Shown piece by piece: positions 16,064 to 24,877 of a stretch of DNA of 64,000 bases (position 1 is its first letter; every line of letters starts with the position of its first letter). This stretch comes from Bacteroides luti (GTDB taxonomy: Bacteria; Bacteroidota; Bacteroidia; Bacteroidales; Bacteroidaceae). The position numbers and the translations under genes are program-made. Location of the stretch: the NCBI RefSeq assembly GCF_900128905.1, contig NZ_FQTV01000006.1, positions 165,061-229,060 on the forward strand, given 5' to 3'. Under the pieces are notes generated by a model that was not told the DNA's origin, ran no database searches, and saw only the letters and a list, made by a program, of their open reading frames with translations.

Positions 16064-17044
16064 TTATTTTAAATCCTTAACTTCCCAACCAAGAGCACTT
16101 GCTCCAAGAACAGCTGCGTCTGAATCTTTAAGTTCTGAAACAAGAAGTTTTGCTTTTCCTTTGAAAATGTTCAAAACATTATCATTAAGAGCTTTTTCAA
16201 CAGGTTTCATGATGTAATCGCCTGATTTAGCTAACCCACCAAATAAAACGATAGCCTCAGGGCTTGAGAAAGCAACAAAATCAGCTAATGCTTCACCTAA
16301 TAGATGACCAGTAAATTCGAAAATTTCCTGAGCTAATTTATCACCTTTTTCTGCAGCATCAAATACATCTTTTGATGAAATTTCTTCAGCAGGGATATTA
16401 CGCAATAAACTTTCGTCTGAACGAGCAATTAAAAATTCACGAGCTGTACGTGCTACACCTGTTGCTGAGCAATAAGTTTCCAAACATCCTTTACGTCCGC
16501 AACCACACATTCTTCCATTTTCACGGCGAATGATAGTGTGTCCAAGTTCACCGGCAAAGCCATCATGTCCATAAACCATCTGTCCGTTAATAACAATTCC
16601 GCTACCAACTCCGGTTCCAAGAGTAATCATGATAAAGTCTTTCATACCGCGAGCTGCACCATAAGTCATTTCGCCAATAGCAGCTGCATTAGCATCGTTT
16701 GTTAAAGCTGTAGGAATACCAATTCTTTGTTCAAACAATTCTGCTAAATGAATAACACCTTTCCAAGGAAGATTAGGAGCAAACTCAATAGTTCCGCTAT
16801 AATAGTTTCCATTTGGAGCTCCAACTCCGATACCTTTTATTTTTTCAGCTCCACCTTCTGATTCAATAAGAGGAAGCAGTTTTGCACAAACAGCATCAAC
16901 GTAATCTTCAACTTTATCATAGGCCTGAGTCTTTACAGAGTCGCTGCACAAGATAGTACCACGTGCATCTACAATGCCAAAAACGGAATTAGTTCCACCT
17001 ATATCAATGCCTACAACGTAGGGCTTTTCCATACCTGAGATCAT
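16064..17044 (-). CDS. ROK-family sugar kinase (glucokinase-like)
   Basis: Phosphorylates a hexose with ATP in the cytoplasm, most likely glucose. The 326-residue protein has the ATP-binding N-terminal motif VGIDIGGTNSVFGIVD (~11-26), the ROK signature region with GELGHTII and the zinc-binding cluster GRMCGCGRKGCLETYCS (~174-193), and GGLAKSGDY near residue 271-279. The start may instead be the ATG four codons in (MEKPYVVG); both are ATG. It converges on ackA across a terminator. Substrate is inferred from family; other ROK kinases act on N-acetyl sugars or fructose. Confidence 0.88.
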   Translation of the reverse strand: MISGMEKPYVVGIDIGGTNSVFGIVDARGTILCSDSVKTQAYDKVEDYVDAVCAKLLPLIESEGGAEKIKGIGVGAPNGNYYSGTIEFAPNLPWKGVIHLAELFEQRIGIPTALTNDANAAAIGEMTYGAARGMKDFIMITLGTGVGSGIVINGQMVYGHDGFAGELGHTIIRRENGRMCGCGRKGCLETYCSATGVARTAREFLIARSDESLLRNIPAEEISSKDVFDAAEKGDKLAQEIFEFTGHLLGEALADFVAFSSPEAIVLFGGLAKSGDYIMKPVEKALNDNVLNIFKGKAKLLVSELKDSDAAVLGASALGWEVKDLK

Positions 17045-17198
17045 TATTTTTTTGTTTAAAGGGTTAATAACTAAACTACAAATTACGCAAAGTTGATTGA
17101 TTTTACAAAATCTTTTTTTAATTTTCTTTTGTTCAACTGCAACTTTTAGTACTACTCTTGCGTCTAATACAAAAAACGTTGATTAAACATCTTAAATA

Positions 17199-17915
17199 AT
17201 GATACATTTAGAAGACATTAACAAGACTTATCACAACGGAGCTCCTCTTCACGTTCTTAAAGGTATTAATCTGGATATAGATCGTGGGGAGTTTGTTTCC
17301 ATTATGGGAGCTTCTGGTTCCGGTAAATCAACCCTGCTTAATATTCTCGGTATTTTGGATAATTACGATACGGGGAATTATTATCTCAATGATGTTCTGA
17401 TGAAAAAACTGAGTGAAACCCGTGCTGCAGAGTATCGTAACCGGATGATTGGTTTTATTTTTCAGTCTTTTAATCTGATTTCTTTTAAAAATGCAATGGA
17501 GAATGTTGCATTGCCACTTTTTTATCAGAATGTGAGCCGTAAGAAGAGAAATATTCTTGCAATGGAATATCTGGATAAACTGGGCTTGAAAGATTGGGCA
17601 CATCATATGCCTAATGAATTATCCGGTGGCCAAAAGCAACGTGTGGCAATAGCACGTGCATTAATATCTCAACCACAGATTATTTTGGCAGATGAGCCCA
17701 CTGGTGCTTTGGATAGTAAAACATCTGATGAGGTAATGCAGATATTGAAAGAAGTAAATGATCTTGGAATGACGCTTGTTGTGGTAACTCACGAATCGGG
17801 TGTGGCAAATAGGACGAATAAGATTATCCATATAAAAGATGGCCTTATTGAGTCTGTAGAAGATAACTCGAATCACAATTTATCTCCATTTGGAAAAGGT
17901 ATAATGATGAAATAA
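17199..17915 (+). CDS. MacB/LolD-type ABC transporter ATP-binding protein
   Basis: A 238-residue ATPase with Walker A GASGSGKST (~37-45), the Q-loop FIFQSFNLI, the ABC signature LSGGQKQR (~141-148) and Walker B ILADEPTGALD (~160-170). It belongs to the group that powers FtsX-type permeases. First of five tightly spaced genes (ATPase, two permeases, adaptor, TolC) that form a tripartite efflux or export system. The cargo is unknown; MacAB systems carry macrolides, peptides or lipids. Confidence 0.93.
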   Translation: MIHLEDINKTYHNGAPLHVLKGINLDIDRGEFVSIMGASGSGKSTLLNILGILDNYDTGNYYLNDVLMKKLSETRAAEYRNRMIGFIFQSFNLISFKNAMENVALPLFYQNVSRKKRNILAMEYLDKLGLKDWAHHMPNELSGGQKQRVAIARALISQPQIILADEPTGALDSKTSDEVMQILKEVNDLGMTLVVVTHESGVANRTNKIIHIKDGLIESVEDNSNHNLSPFGKGIMMK

Positions 17916-17918
17916 ACC

Positions 17919-19187
17919 ATGAGAATAGGACTTGATATATGGCAGGAAATATTGAGCACAATTAAGCAAAATAAATTGCGGACAGTGCTTACCGGATTCT
18001 CCGTTTCATGGGGAATCTTTATGTTGATTGTTCTTCTAGGCTGGGGTAATGGTATAATACATGCTTTTGAAGAATCATCTTCGGATATGGCAAAGAACTC
18101 CATTAAGATATTTCCGGGATGGACTAATAAAACTTACGATGGTCTTGAATCTAATAGAAGGATTAGCTTTAATAATAAGGACATAAATATCACTAAAAAT
18201 AAATTCAGTGATAATGTTATTACTGCAGGTGCTACAGTTAAAAAAGAAGGCGTTAATCTTTCTTATAAAGATCAGTATGTATCCTTAGATCTAACCGGAG
18301 TGCACCCTTCTTATACAGAGATAGAACCTTGTAAACTTGACCAGAACGGTGGTCGTTTTATTAATGATATGGACATAGAACAAAGCAGAAAGGTTATTGT
18401 GATTCATTATAAAACAAGGGATGTTCTTTTTCGTAAGGAAAATGCTATAGGTAAGTTTGTAAATGCAGATGGAGTAATTTATCGGGTTGTGGGAGTGTAC
18501 AGGGACAAAGGAAATCAAGATTCCCGGGCGGCATATATTCCTTTTACTGCTGCACAGACAATATATAATAAAGCGGATACATTAAATAATATCATATTTA
18601 CTACTCGTGGACTGAATACTGAAAAAGCGAACAAGGATTTTGAATTGGAATACCGTAAAGCACTTGGAGCTTCGCATCGTTTTGATCCTACAGATATGAA
18701 TGCAATGTATATCTGGAACCGTTTTACGCAATACTTACAACAGATGACTGCGAAGAATATTCTAACGACGGCTGTCTGGATAATTGGTATATTTACTTTG
18801 CTTAGTGGTATTGTTGGTGTAAGTAATATCATGCTTATCACAGTTAAAGAACGTACCCGTGAAATTGGAATACGAAAGGCGTTAGGTGCTTCTCCTGCAT
18901 CGGTATTATGGCTGATTATTCTTGAAAGTATATTAATAACAACGATTTTCGGATATATCGGGATGGTTGCAGGAATTGGAGTTACGGAATACATGAATGC
19001 CGTAGAAGGGGCAAAAACCTTTGGCATGGGAGATATGCAAATGACTGTGTATAAAGATCCTACTGTAGATCTTAGTGTAGCAATAAAAGCTACATTAACT
19101 TTGATTATTGCCGGAACTTTTGCGGGATTCTTCCCGGCACGTAAGGCTGTTAAGATAAGACCAATTGAAGCATTAAGAGCAGAATAA
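17919..19187 (+). CDS. FtsX/MacB-type ABC permease 1
   Basis: A 422-residue permease with one N-terminal membrane helix (~21-45), a large periplasmic MacB_PCD-like domain (~50-270) and three C-terminal helices beginning at the conserved GVSNIMLITVKERTREIGIRKALGA segment (residues ~301-325), ending in FFPARKAVKIRPIEALRAE. It starts 3 nt after the ATPase gene. A second, different permease follows 2 nt later, so the transporter probably works as a heterodimer. Confidence 0.92.
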   Translation: MRIGLDIWQEILSTIKQNKLRTVLTGFSVSWGIFMLIVLLGWGNGIIHAFEESSSDMAKNSIKIFPGWTNKTYDGLESNRRISFNNKDINITKNKFSDNVITAGATVKKEGVNLSYKDQYVSLDLTGVHPSYTEIEPCKLDQNGGRFINDMDIEQSRKVIVIHYKTRDVLFRKENAIGKFVNADGVIYRVVGVYRDKGNQDSRAAYIPFTAAQTIYNKADTLNNIIFTTRGLNTEKANKDFELEYRKALGASHRFDPTDMNAMYIWNRFTQYLQQMTAKNILTTAVWIIGIFTLLSGIVGVSNIMLITVKERTREIGIRKALGASPASVLWLIILESILITTIFGYIGMVAGIGVTEYMNAVEGAKTFGMGDMQMTVYKDPTVDLSVAIKATLTLIIAGTFAGFFPARKAVKIRPIEALRAE

Positions 19188-19189
19188 TT

Positions 19190-20434
19190 ATGAGTATAAT
19201 AGATATAGATCGCTGGGAGGAAATCCTGATAACCATTACCCGAAACAAAACTCGCAGTGTATTAACTGCTTTCGGTATATTTTGGGGAATATTTATGTTG
19301 GTGGCTCTTATTGGCGGAGGAAATGGGCTACAGCAAATGATGAGCAGAAACTTTGCCGGATTTGCTACAAACTCCTGCTTTATAATTAGTCAGCAAACGA
19401 GTGAACCCTATAAAGGTTTCCGTAAAGGACGTAAATGGGACTTGGAAAACCATGATGTAGAAGTGCTCAGAACTCGTATTCATGAGATAGAAGATATTTC
19501 TCCGTGTCTTTTCAAATGGGGATCTGCCGTAGTACGTGGAGATAAAAAAGGAACATTTACAGCCAGAGGGACACGTCCGGATTATGATAAAATAGAAAAA
19601 CAGACGATGATGTATGGGCGTTTCATAAACGATGTTGATATGAGCGAACAACGTAAAATTTGTACCATCGGAAAACGTATTTATGAAACTCTTTTCAAGA
19701 AAGGAGAAAATCCTTGTGGAGAATATATTCGTGTGGATGGAATCTATTATCAGGTTGTGGGTGTTTGTTCCGGAGTTAGTAATATAAATATTGGTGGTTC
19801 CAGTGAGGAAATGATAAATATTCCGTTTACTACAATGCAGCAAGCTTATAATTACGGAAAGACAGTTCACATTATTTGTTTGACTGCTAAGCATGGAACT
19901 GCTGTAAGTGCTTTGGAACCTAAAATTCAGGAACTGATAAAGTATAACCACTTAATTTCACCTTCCGATCCTCAGGCTGTAATGGTGCTGAATATGGAAG
20001 AAATGTTTAAGATGATAGATAGCTTATTTACCGGTATTCGTACGCTTGTATGGCTTGTTGGATTGGGAACATTATTGGCCGGAGCTATTGGTGTAAGTAA
20101 CATTATGATGGTTACAGTTCGTGAAAGAACAGTTGAAATAGGTATTCGTCGTGCAATTGGTGCACGTCCGCAAGATATTATGAGACAGATACTTTCAGAA
20201 AGTATGGTGTTGACTAGTATAGCCGGATTAACCGGAATATCTTTTGCAGTGCTTATTCTTCAGGTTGCCGAGGTTGGTGTTACCGCCAGTGGCACTGAAG
20301 CTCACTTCCAGGTTTCTTTCTGGACTGCTATTGGTATGGCATTGCTGCTACTCTCTTTGGGAATAATGGCGGGTATGGCGCCGGCCTACAGGGCAATGTC
20401 TATAAAACCTGTAGATGCAATGCGTGATGAATAA
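19190..20434 (+). CDS. FtsX/MacB-type ABC permease 2
   Basis: A 414-residue permease with the same topology as its upstream neighbour: N-terminal helix (~20-40), periplasmic domain, and the GVSNIMMVTVRERTVEIGIRRAIGA segment (~297-321), ending in APAYRAMSIKPVDAMRDE. Presumed partner of the preceding permease in a heterodimeric exporter. Confidence 0.92.
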   Translation: MSIIDIDRWEEILITITRNKTRSVLTAFGIFWGIFMLVALIGGGNGLQQMMSRNFAGFATNSCFIISQQTSEPYKGFRKGRKWDLENHDVEVLRTRIHEIEDISPCLFKWGSAVVRGDKKGTFTARGTRPDYDKIEKQTMMYGRFINDVDMSEQRKICTIGKRIYETLFKKGENPCGEYIRVDGIYYQVVGVCSGVSNINIGGSSEEMINIPFTTMQQAYNYGKTVHIICLTAKHGTAVSALEPKIQELIKYNHLISPSDPQAVMVLNMEEMFKMIDSLFTGIRTLVWLVGLGTLLAGAIGVSNIMMVTVRERTVEIGIRRAIGARPQDIMRQILSESMVLTSIAGLTGISFAVLILQVAEVGVTASGTEAHFQVSFWTAIGMALLLLSLGIMAGMAPAYRAMSIKPVDAMRDE

Positions 20435-20467
20435 TAAAATGATAATAACAATACAAATAATACGTAT

Positions 20468-21595
20468 ATGAAAAAGTACTTAAGAATCTTTATGATAGTA
20501 GTTATTGCTGCTATATTTATTGCCACTTTCGCTTTCCTTTATGTTAAATCTCAACCAAAGGAAATTGTTTATGAAGTAATAACTCCAAAGGTAGCAGATA
20601 TTGAAAAAAGTACCGTGGCTACAGGTAAAGTAGAGCCTCGCGACGAAATTCTTATTAAACCTCAAATCTCAGGTATTGTTGAAGAAGTTTATAAAGAAGC
20701 CGGCGAAATGGTTAAGAAAGGCGAAGTGATTGCTAAGGTAAAAGTAATCCCGGAATTGGGACAATTGAACTCTGCAGAAAGCCGTGTTCGTGTTGCAGAC
20801 ATTAACTACAAACAATCTTTGCAGGAATTCGATCGCCAGAAAAAGTTATATAAGGATAAGCTTATAAGTAAAGAAGAGTTCGAAAAGAGCGAAGTATCTA
20901 TGAAAACAGCAAAAGAAGAACTCTCTTCATCAAAAGATAATCTTGATATTGTGAAAGAAGGTATTACTAAGAATTCTGCTACTTACAGTAACACTATGAT
21001 ACGTTCTACAATTGATGGATTGATTCTTGATGTTCCAATCAAGAAAGGTAACTCAGTTATTATGAGTAATACATTTAACGACGGAACAACAATAGCTACT
21101 GTTGCCAATATGAAAGATCTTATATTCAAAGGAAAGATTGACGAAACAGAAGTAGGTCGTATCAGAGAAGGCATGCCTATCAAGTTAACAATCGGCGCAT
21201 TGCAGAATCTGAAGTTTGATGCTAAGCTTGAATATATATCTCCAAAAGGTGTTACTGAAAACGGTGCAAATCTGTTTGAAATTAAAGCAGCGATTAATGC
21301 TCCATCTAATGTGAATATACGTTCGGGATATAGCGCGAATGCAGAAATTGTTCTTGATAGAGTATCAAAGGTATTATCTGTTCCCGAAAGTACAGTTGAG
21401 TTCTCTGGCGATTCAACTTTTGTCTATGTTCTGAAAACAGAGAAACCAAAACAAACATTTGAAAGACGTCAGATAAAACTAGGCGTTAGCGACGGTATAA
21501 AAATTGAGATAAAGAGTGGAATTACAGCTAAGGATAAAGTACGTGGTGCAGTTATTGAAGATAAGAAGCCAGATGCTGAAGAAAACAAAAAGTAA
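20468..21595 (+). CDS. MacA/HlyD-type periplasmic adaptor
   Basis: A 375-residue membrane-fusion protein with one N-terminal helix (~5-27), a lipoyl-like half-domain (GKVEPRDEILIKPQISGIVEEV, residues ~52-73), an alpha-helical hairpin (~100-160), the second lipoyl half (STIDGLILDVPIKKGNSV) and a beta-barrel domain. It would connect the MacB-like permeases to TolC across the periplasm. It lies 33 nt after the second permease and 4 nt before the TolC gene. Confidence 0.92.
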   Translation: MKKYLRIFMIVVIAAIFIATFAFLYVKSQPKEIVYEVITPKVADIEKSTVATGKVEPRDEILIKPQISGIVEEVYKEAGEMVKKGEVIAKVKVIPELGQLNSAESRVRVADINYKQSLQEFDRQKKLYKDKLISKEEFEKSEVSMKTAKEELSSSKDNLDIVKEGITKNSATYSNTMIRSTIDGLILDVPIKKGNSVIMSNTFNDGTTIATVANMKDLIFKGKIDETEVGRIREGMPIKLTIGALQNLKFDAKLEYISPKGVTENGANLFEIKAAINAPSNVNIRSGYSANAEIVLDRVSKVLSVPESTVEFSGDSTFVYVLKTEKPKQTFERRQIKLGVSDGIKIEIKSGITAKDKVRGAVIEDKKPDAEENKK

Positions 21596-21599
21596 GTCT

Positions 21600-22916
21600 A
21601 TGAAAAAGTATATAATTCTAATTGCTGTATTGCTTATTTCAGGTGGCAGCTTTGCGCAACAGAGCTGGTCGCTTAAGGATTGTGTTGAATATGCATTGAA
21701 GCATAATATCCGGATTCAAAAGCAAGAAATAGCAAACGAGCAACAGAAGGTTGCCCTTAATTCAGCTAAAAACCAGAGACTTCCTAATTTAAACGGAAGT
21801 GCTTCCCAGTCTTTTAGTTTTGGCCGTGCAGCTTCTCCTGTCGATAATTCTTATGTAAACAATAACAGTAGCAATAGTAGTTTTGGCATAAGTACAAGTA
21901 TTCCTATTTTTACTGGTTTTCAGATACCCAATAATATTGAATTAAATAAACTCAATCTAAAAGCGGCTACTGAGGATTTGAACAAAGCGAAAGAAGATAT
22001 TAGTGTAAATGTAACTTCTGCATTCCTTCAGGTTTTATTTAATGAAGAGTTATGTAAAGTGGCTAAGGAACAGATTAATCTGAGTAAGGAACAGTTAGAC
22101 CGGATGACACGTTTGGAAGAAGTAGGTAAAGCATCTACTGCTCAGGTTTATGAGGCTAAAGCAACTTTGGCTCAGGATGAACTTGCTTCTGTTCAGGCTG
22201 AGAATAATCGTAAACTGGCAATTCTCGATCTAACACAGCTACTGGAGCTTTCTTCGCCTGAGGGATTCTCCATTGTTTCGCCAGATATCGAACCTGATTT
22301 TCAGGCTTTAAGTACTCCTGAGGAAATTTATTCATTGGCAATGGTAAATAAACCGGCTGTGCTAGCAGAGCAATACCGTTTGGAAGGAATGGATAAAAGT
22401 ATTAAAATTGCTAAGGGTGCTTATTATCCGACTCTTTCTTTTAATGGAGGATTAAGTACCGGATATTATACTATGTCAGGAATTACGGGCCGAAGTTTTG
22501 GTAATCAGTTGAATGACAACTTTAATAAATATTTTGGTCTATCGCTTAGTATTCCAATTTTTAACCGATATGAAACACGCAACAAGGTTAAAACTGCCCG
22601 TTTAAATTATAGTACTCAGGCACTTCAGGTGGAAGAATCAAAGAAAAGCCTTTATAAAGAGATTCAACAGGCGTATTATAGTGCTGTAGCTGCATTGGCT
22701 AAATTTAATTCAGGCAAGACTGCTGTTGAGGCTAGCGAGGCTTCTTTTAAACTGATGCGTGAGAAATACGAAAACGGAAAAGCAACTTCTGTAGAATTTA
22801 GTCAGGTGAAAGTTAATTTAATGAAGGCTTCATCAGATCAGATACAGGCAAAATATGATTATATATTCCGTGCAAAAATATTGGATTTTTATAAAGGACT
22901 TTCGCTTACTCAGTAA
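21600..22916 (+). CDS. TolC-family outer-membrane efflux protein
   Basis: A 438-residue outer-membrane factor. The ATG at 21600 is chosen because it begins a signal peptide (MKKYIILIAVLLISGGSFAQ); upstream in-frame codons overlap the adaptor gene. Two OEP repeats are visible, with QSWSLKDCVEYALKHNIRIQ at the N-terminus and the long helices (LSKEQLDRMTRLEEVGKAS, KLMREKYENGKATSVEF) that build the TolC tunnel. Last gene of the efflux operon. Confidence 0.93.
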   Translation: MKKYIILIAVLLISGGSFAQQSWSLKDCVEYALKHNIRIQKQEIANEQQKVALNSAKNQRLPNLNGSASQSFSFGRAASPVDNSYVNNNSSNSSFGISTSIPIFTGFQIPNNIELNKLNLKAATEDLNKAKEDISVNVTSAFLQVLFNEELCKVAKEQINLSKEQLDRMTRLEEVGKASTAQVYEAKATLAQDELASVQAENNRKLAILDLTQLLELSSPEGFSIVSPDIEPDFQALSTPEEIYSLAMVNKPAVLAEQYRLEGMDKSIKIAKGAYYPTLSFNGGLSTGYYTMSGITGRSFGNQLNDNFNKYFGLSLSIPIFNRYETRNKVKTARLNYSTQALQVEESKKSLYKEIQQAYYSAVAALAKFNSGKTAVEASEASFKLMREKYENGKATSVEFSQVKVNLMKASSDQIQAKYDYIFRAKILDFYKGLSLTQ

Positions 22917-22926
22917 ATAGATTTGC

Positions 22927-22934
22927 TATCTTTG
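22927..22934 (+). promoter_or_regulatory. Predicted -7 element of the secreted nuclease gene
   Basis: TATCTTTG matches TAnnTTTG 31 nt before the ATG at 22966. Confidence 0.4.
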
Positions 22935-22965
22935 TTGCCCTCTTATAATTGAGCGAAAGATAGTT

Positions 22966-24588
22966 ATGAAAAGAAAAGTATTATTATTCCTGGGAATATG
23001 CTGTGGACTTTCAATTTGTTTGTCCGCATACTCTCAGAAAGAGATTAAGTCATTTACAACTGGTTTGAAACCAACGTTGAACGGACAAGAGGTGGTTTTT
23101 ACCTTTCCGCTCACGGTTACAAAAACATATTATACTAGCACATCGGGAAATATTACTCTTTCTCCCGATGTGCTTTATTCTCCTACCGAGGTGGCTCTTC
23201 CGGGTGTAGATGCAAATAATATTGCTGCCTTGAATGAACAGAATAAACTTATCCTGAAAGATACTACCTCTTTTAAATATACCGATAGCAACAATACGTT
23301 ACGAACAGGAAGTAAAGTCACCGGATTACAAGGTACTTTGTATTATAGCAATGGAATTTATTCAATAACTCCTACTGTACGACCCCTGTTTTCAGGAAAT
23401 GAACGAACTTCTTCTCCCAGCAATGTTGGCGTTTGCAATTTAAAAGTTGCAAGTTTTAATGTGGAATATTATATCGCCAACAAAGATTTATGGAATAACA
23501 AGTATGGGGCTGTTAACCAGGAAGAGTTTACTCGACAACGAGCAAAGATTCTGGCAGCCCTCAAAGGATTGGATGCCGACATTTATGCTCTTTGCGAAGT
23601 GGGACAGGGAAATATATCAGTAACCGATTTGGTGAATGGCTTAAACGAAGTTACTTCATCAAATAACTACGCTTATGTGGCAGATAATGATTACTCTGAA
23701 AGTACATATACCAAGAATGTTTTCATTTATAATAAGACAAAAGTAACTCCATACCTGTCAATCAAATTGTTTGGAAGCGGAGGGTATCGATTACGTCAGG
23801 TTGCACAGGCTTTTGATCTGAAGAGTAATGGAGAACGTTTGATTATAGCTGTGAATCATTTGAAAGCAAAAGGCAGCGGAGGCACCGGAGGTGATGCTGA
23901 TTCCGGCGATGGGCAAGGAGGCTATAACGCATTGCGGGTTAGTCAGGCGCAGAATGTTGTAAATACACTAAATACGCTTACAAGCTATTATGCCGATCCT
24001 GACGTATTGGTAGTGGGAGATATGAATGCCTATTCCATGGAAGATCCCATAAAAGTATATACCAATAGTGGACTGGTTAATCAGTTGAAGCGTTATTCTC
24101 CATCAGATTACAGTTATGTATATAACGGGGCAGTGGGATACCTTGATCATTCACTGGCTACCGCCACTCTTAGTCAGCAGGTAACCGGAGCTCGTCCATG
24201 GCACATTAATGCCGACGAACCCAGTTATTTTGATTATAACTATAGTACCTATTATTCAGCCGATCCTTACCGTTGTTCCGATCATGACCCAATACTAACC
24301 GGAGTTAGTCTGGGCACTTATAGTACTGGTATCAAGGACTCTGAAGTTGATAAAACTGAAAAACTTCATATATATGGCGATCCTTCTCAAGGATACATAA
24401 CGCTTTATGCAGCCCAAATAGATAGGGTAGAGTTGCTCACTGTAAGTGGTCAGCTTGTATTCTCGTCTGTAAACCCTAATTCCGGTCAATATTTCTTGCT
24501 TCCTACCGTATCATTACGGAAAGGATTTTATCTAGTTCGGGCTTTCAATGGGAAGCAAGCTCTGGTCTCTAAACTATTAATCCAATAG
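22966..24588 (+). CDS. Secreted endonuclease/exonuclease/phosphatase family protein with sorting-like C-terminus
   Basis: A 540-residue exported protein: signal peptide (~1-24, ending SAYS), an N-terminal ~130-residue beta-rich region, and an EEP catalytic domain (~160-445). EEP metal and catalytic motifs are complete: ASFNVEYY (~167), ALCEVG (Glu ~208), AVNHLKAKG (~298), VVGDMNAYSMED (~350-361), YLDHSL (~388) and the terminal SDHDP (~438-442). The last ~75 residues (LHIYGDPSQGYITL ... GFYLVRAFNGKQALVSKLLIQ) resemble a T9SS type A sorting domain. It probably degrades extracellular DNA, though a phosphatase role cannot be excluded. A terminator follows at 24651-24690. Confidence 0.85.
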   Translation: MKRKVLLFLGICCGLSICLSAYSQKEIKSFTTGLKPTLNGQEVVFTFPLTVTKTYYTSTSGNITLSPDVLYSPTEVALPGVDANNIAALNEQNKLILKDTTSFKYTDSNNTLRTGSKVTGLQGTLYYSNGIYSITPTVRPLFSGNERTSSPSNVGVCNLKVASFNVEYYIANKDLWNNKYGAVNQEEFTRQRAKILAALKGLDADIYALCEVGQGNISVTDLVNGLNEVTSSNNYAYVADNDYSESTYTKNVFIYNKTKVTPYLSIKLFGSGGYRLRQVAQAFDLKSNGERLIIAVNHLKAKGSGGTGGDADSGDGQGGYNALRVSQAQNVVNTLNTLTSYYADPDVLVVGDMNAYSMEDPIKVYTNSGLVNQLKRYSPSDYSYVYNGAVGYLDHSLATATLSQQVTGARPWHINADEPSYFDYNYSTYYSADPYRCSDHDPILTGVSLGTYSTGIKDSEVDKTEKLHIYGDPSQGYITLYAAQIDRVELLTVSGQLVFSSVNPNSGQYFLLPTVSLRKGFYLVRAFNGKQALVSKLLIQ

Positions 24589-24650
24589 CCCGCCTCTGTT
24601 AAGGTAATGTCCCGTTAGATATTTATAAAAAGGACTACGCTAAATATAAT

Positions 24651-24690
24651 CAAGGTCTACTCTTTGTATGGTAAAGGTGTAGACCTTTTC
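24651..24690 (+). terminator. Terminator after the secreted nuclease
   Basis: AAGGTCTAC (24652-24660) pairs with GTAGACCTT (24679-24687), followed by TTTC, about 65 nt after the stop at 24588. Confidence 0.7.
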
Positions 24691-24830
24691 TGTATAATAG
24701 GTAGCCTATTTCTTAAAAGCCCCGCCTGCTATTTGCTAAACTCTCAGCATCTTTTTACTTAACTCCGGTTTATCCTTTAACTGATTCTCTATTTCTTTTA
24801 AAAAAATGAACAAGTTACAATAGAAATATC

Positions 24831-24838
24831 TAATTTTG
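24831..24838 (+). promoter_or_regulatory. Predicted -7 element of the transglycosylase gene
   Basis: TAATTTTG matches TAnnTTTG 39 nt before the ATG at 24878. Confidence 0.45.
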
Positions 24839-24877
24839 CACCGCAAAAGCAAACTATACAAATGAATTGTATTTAGT

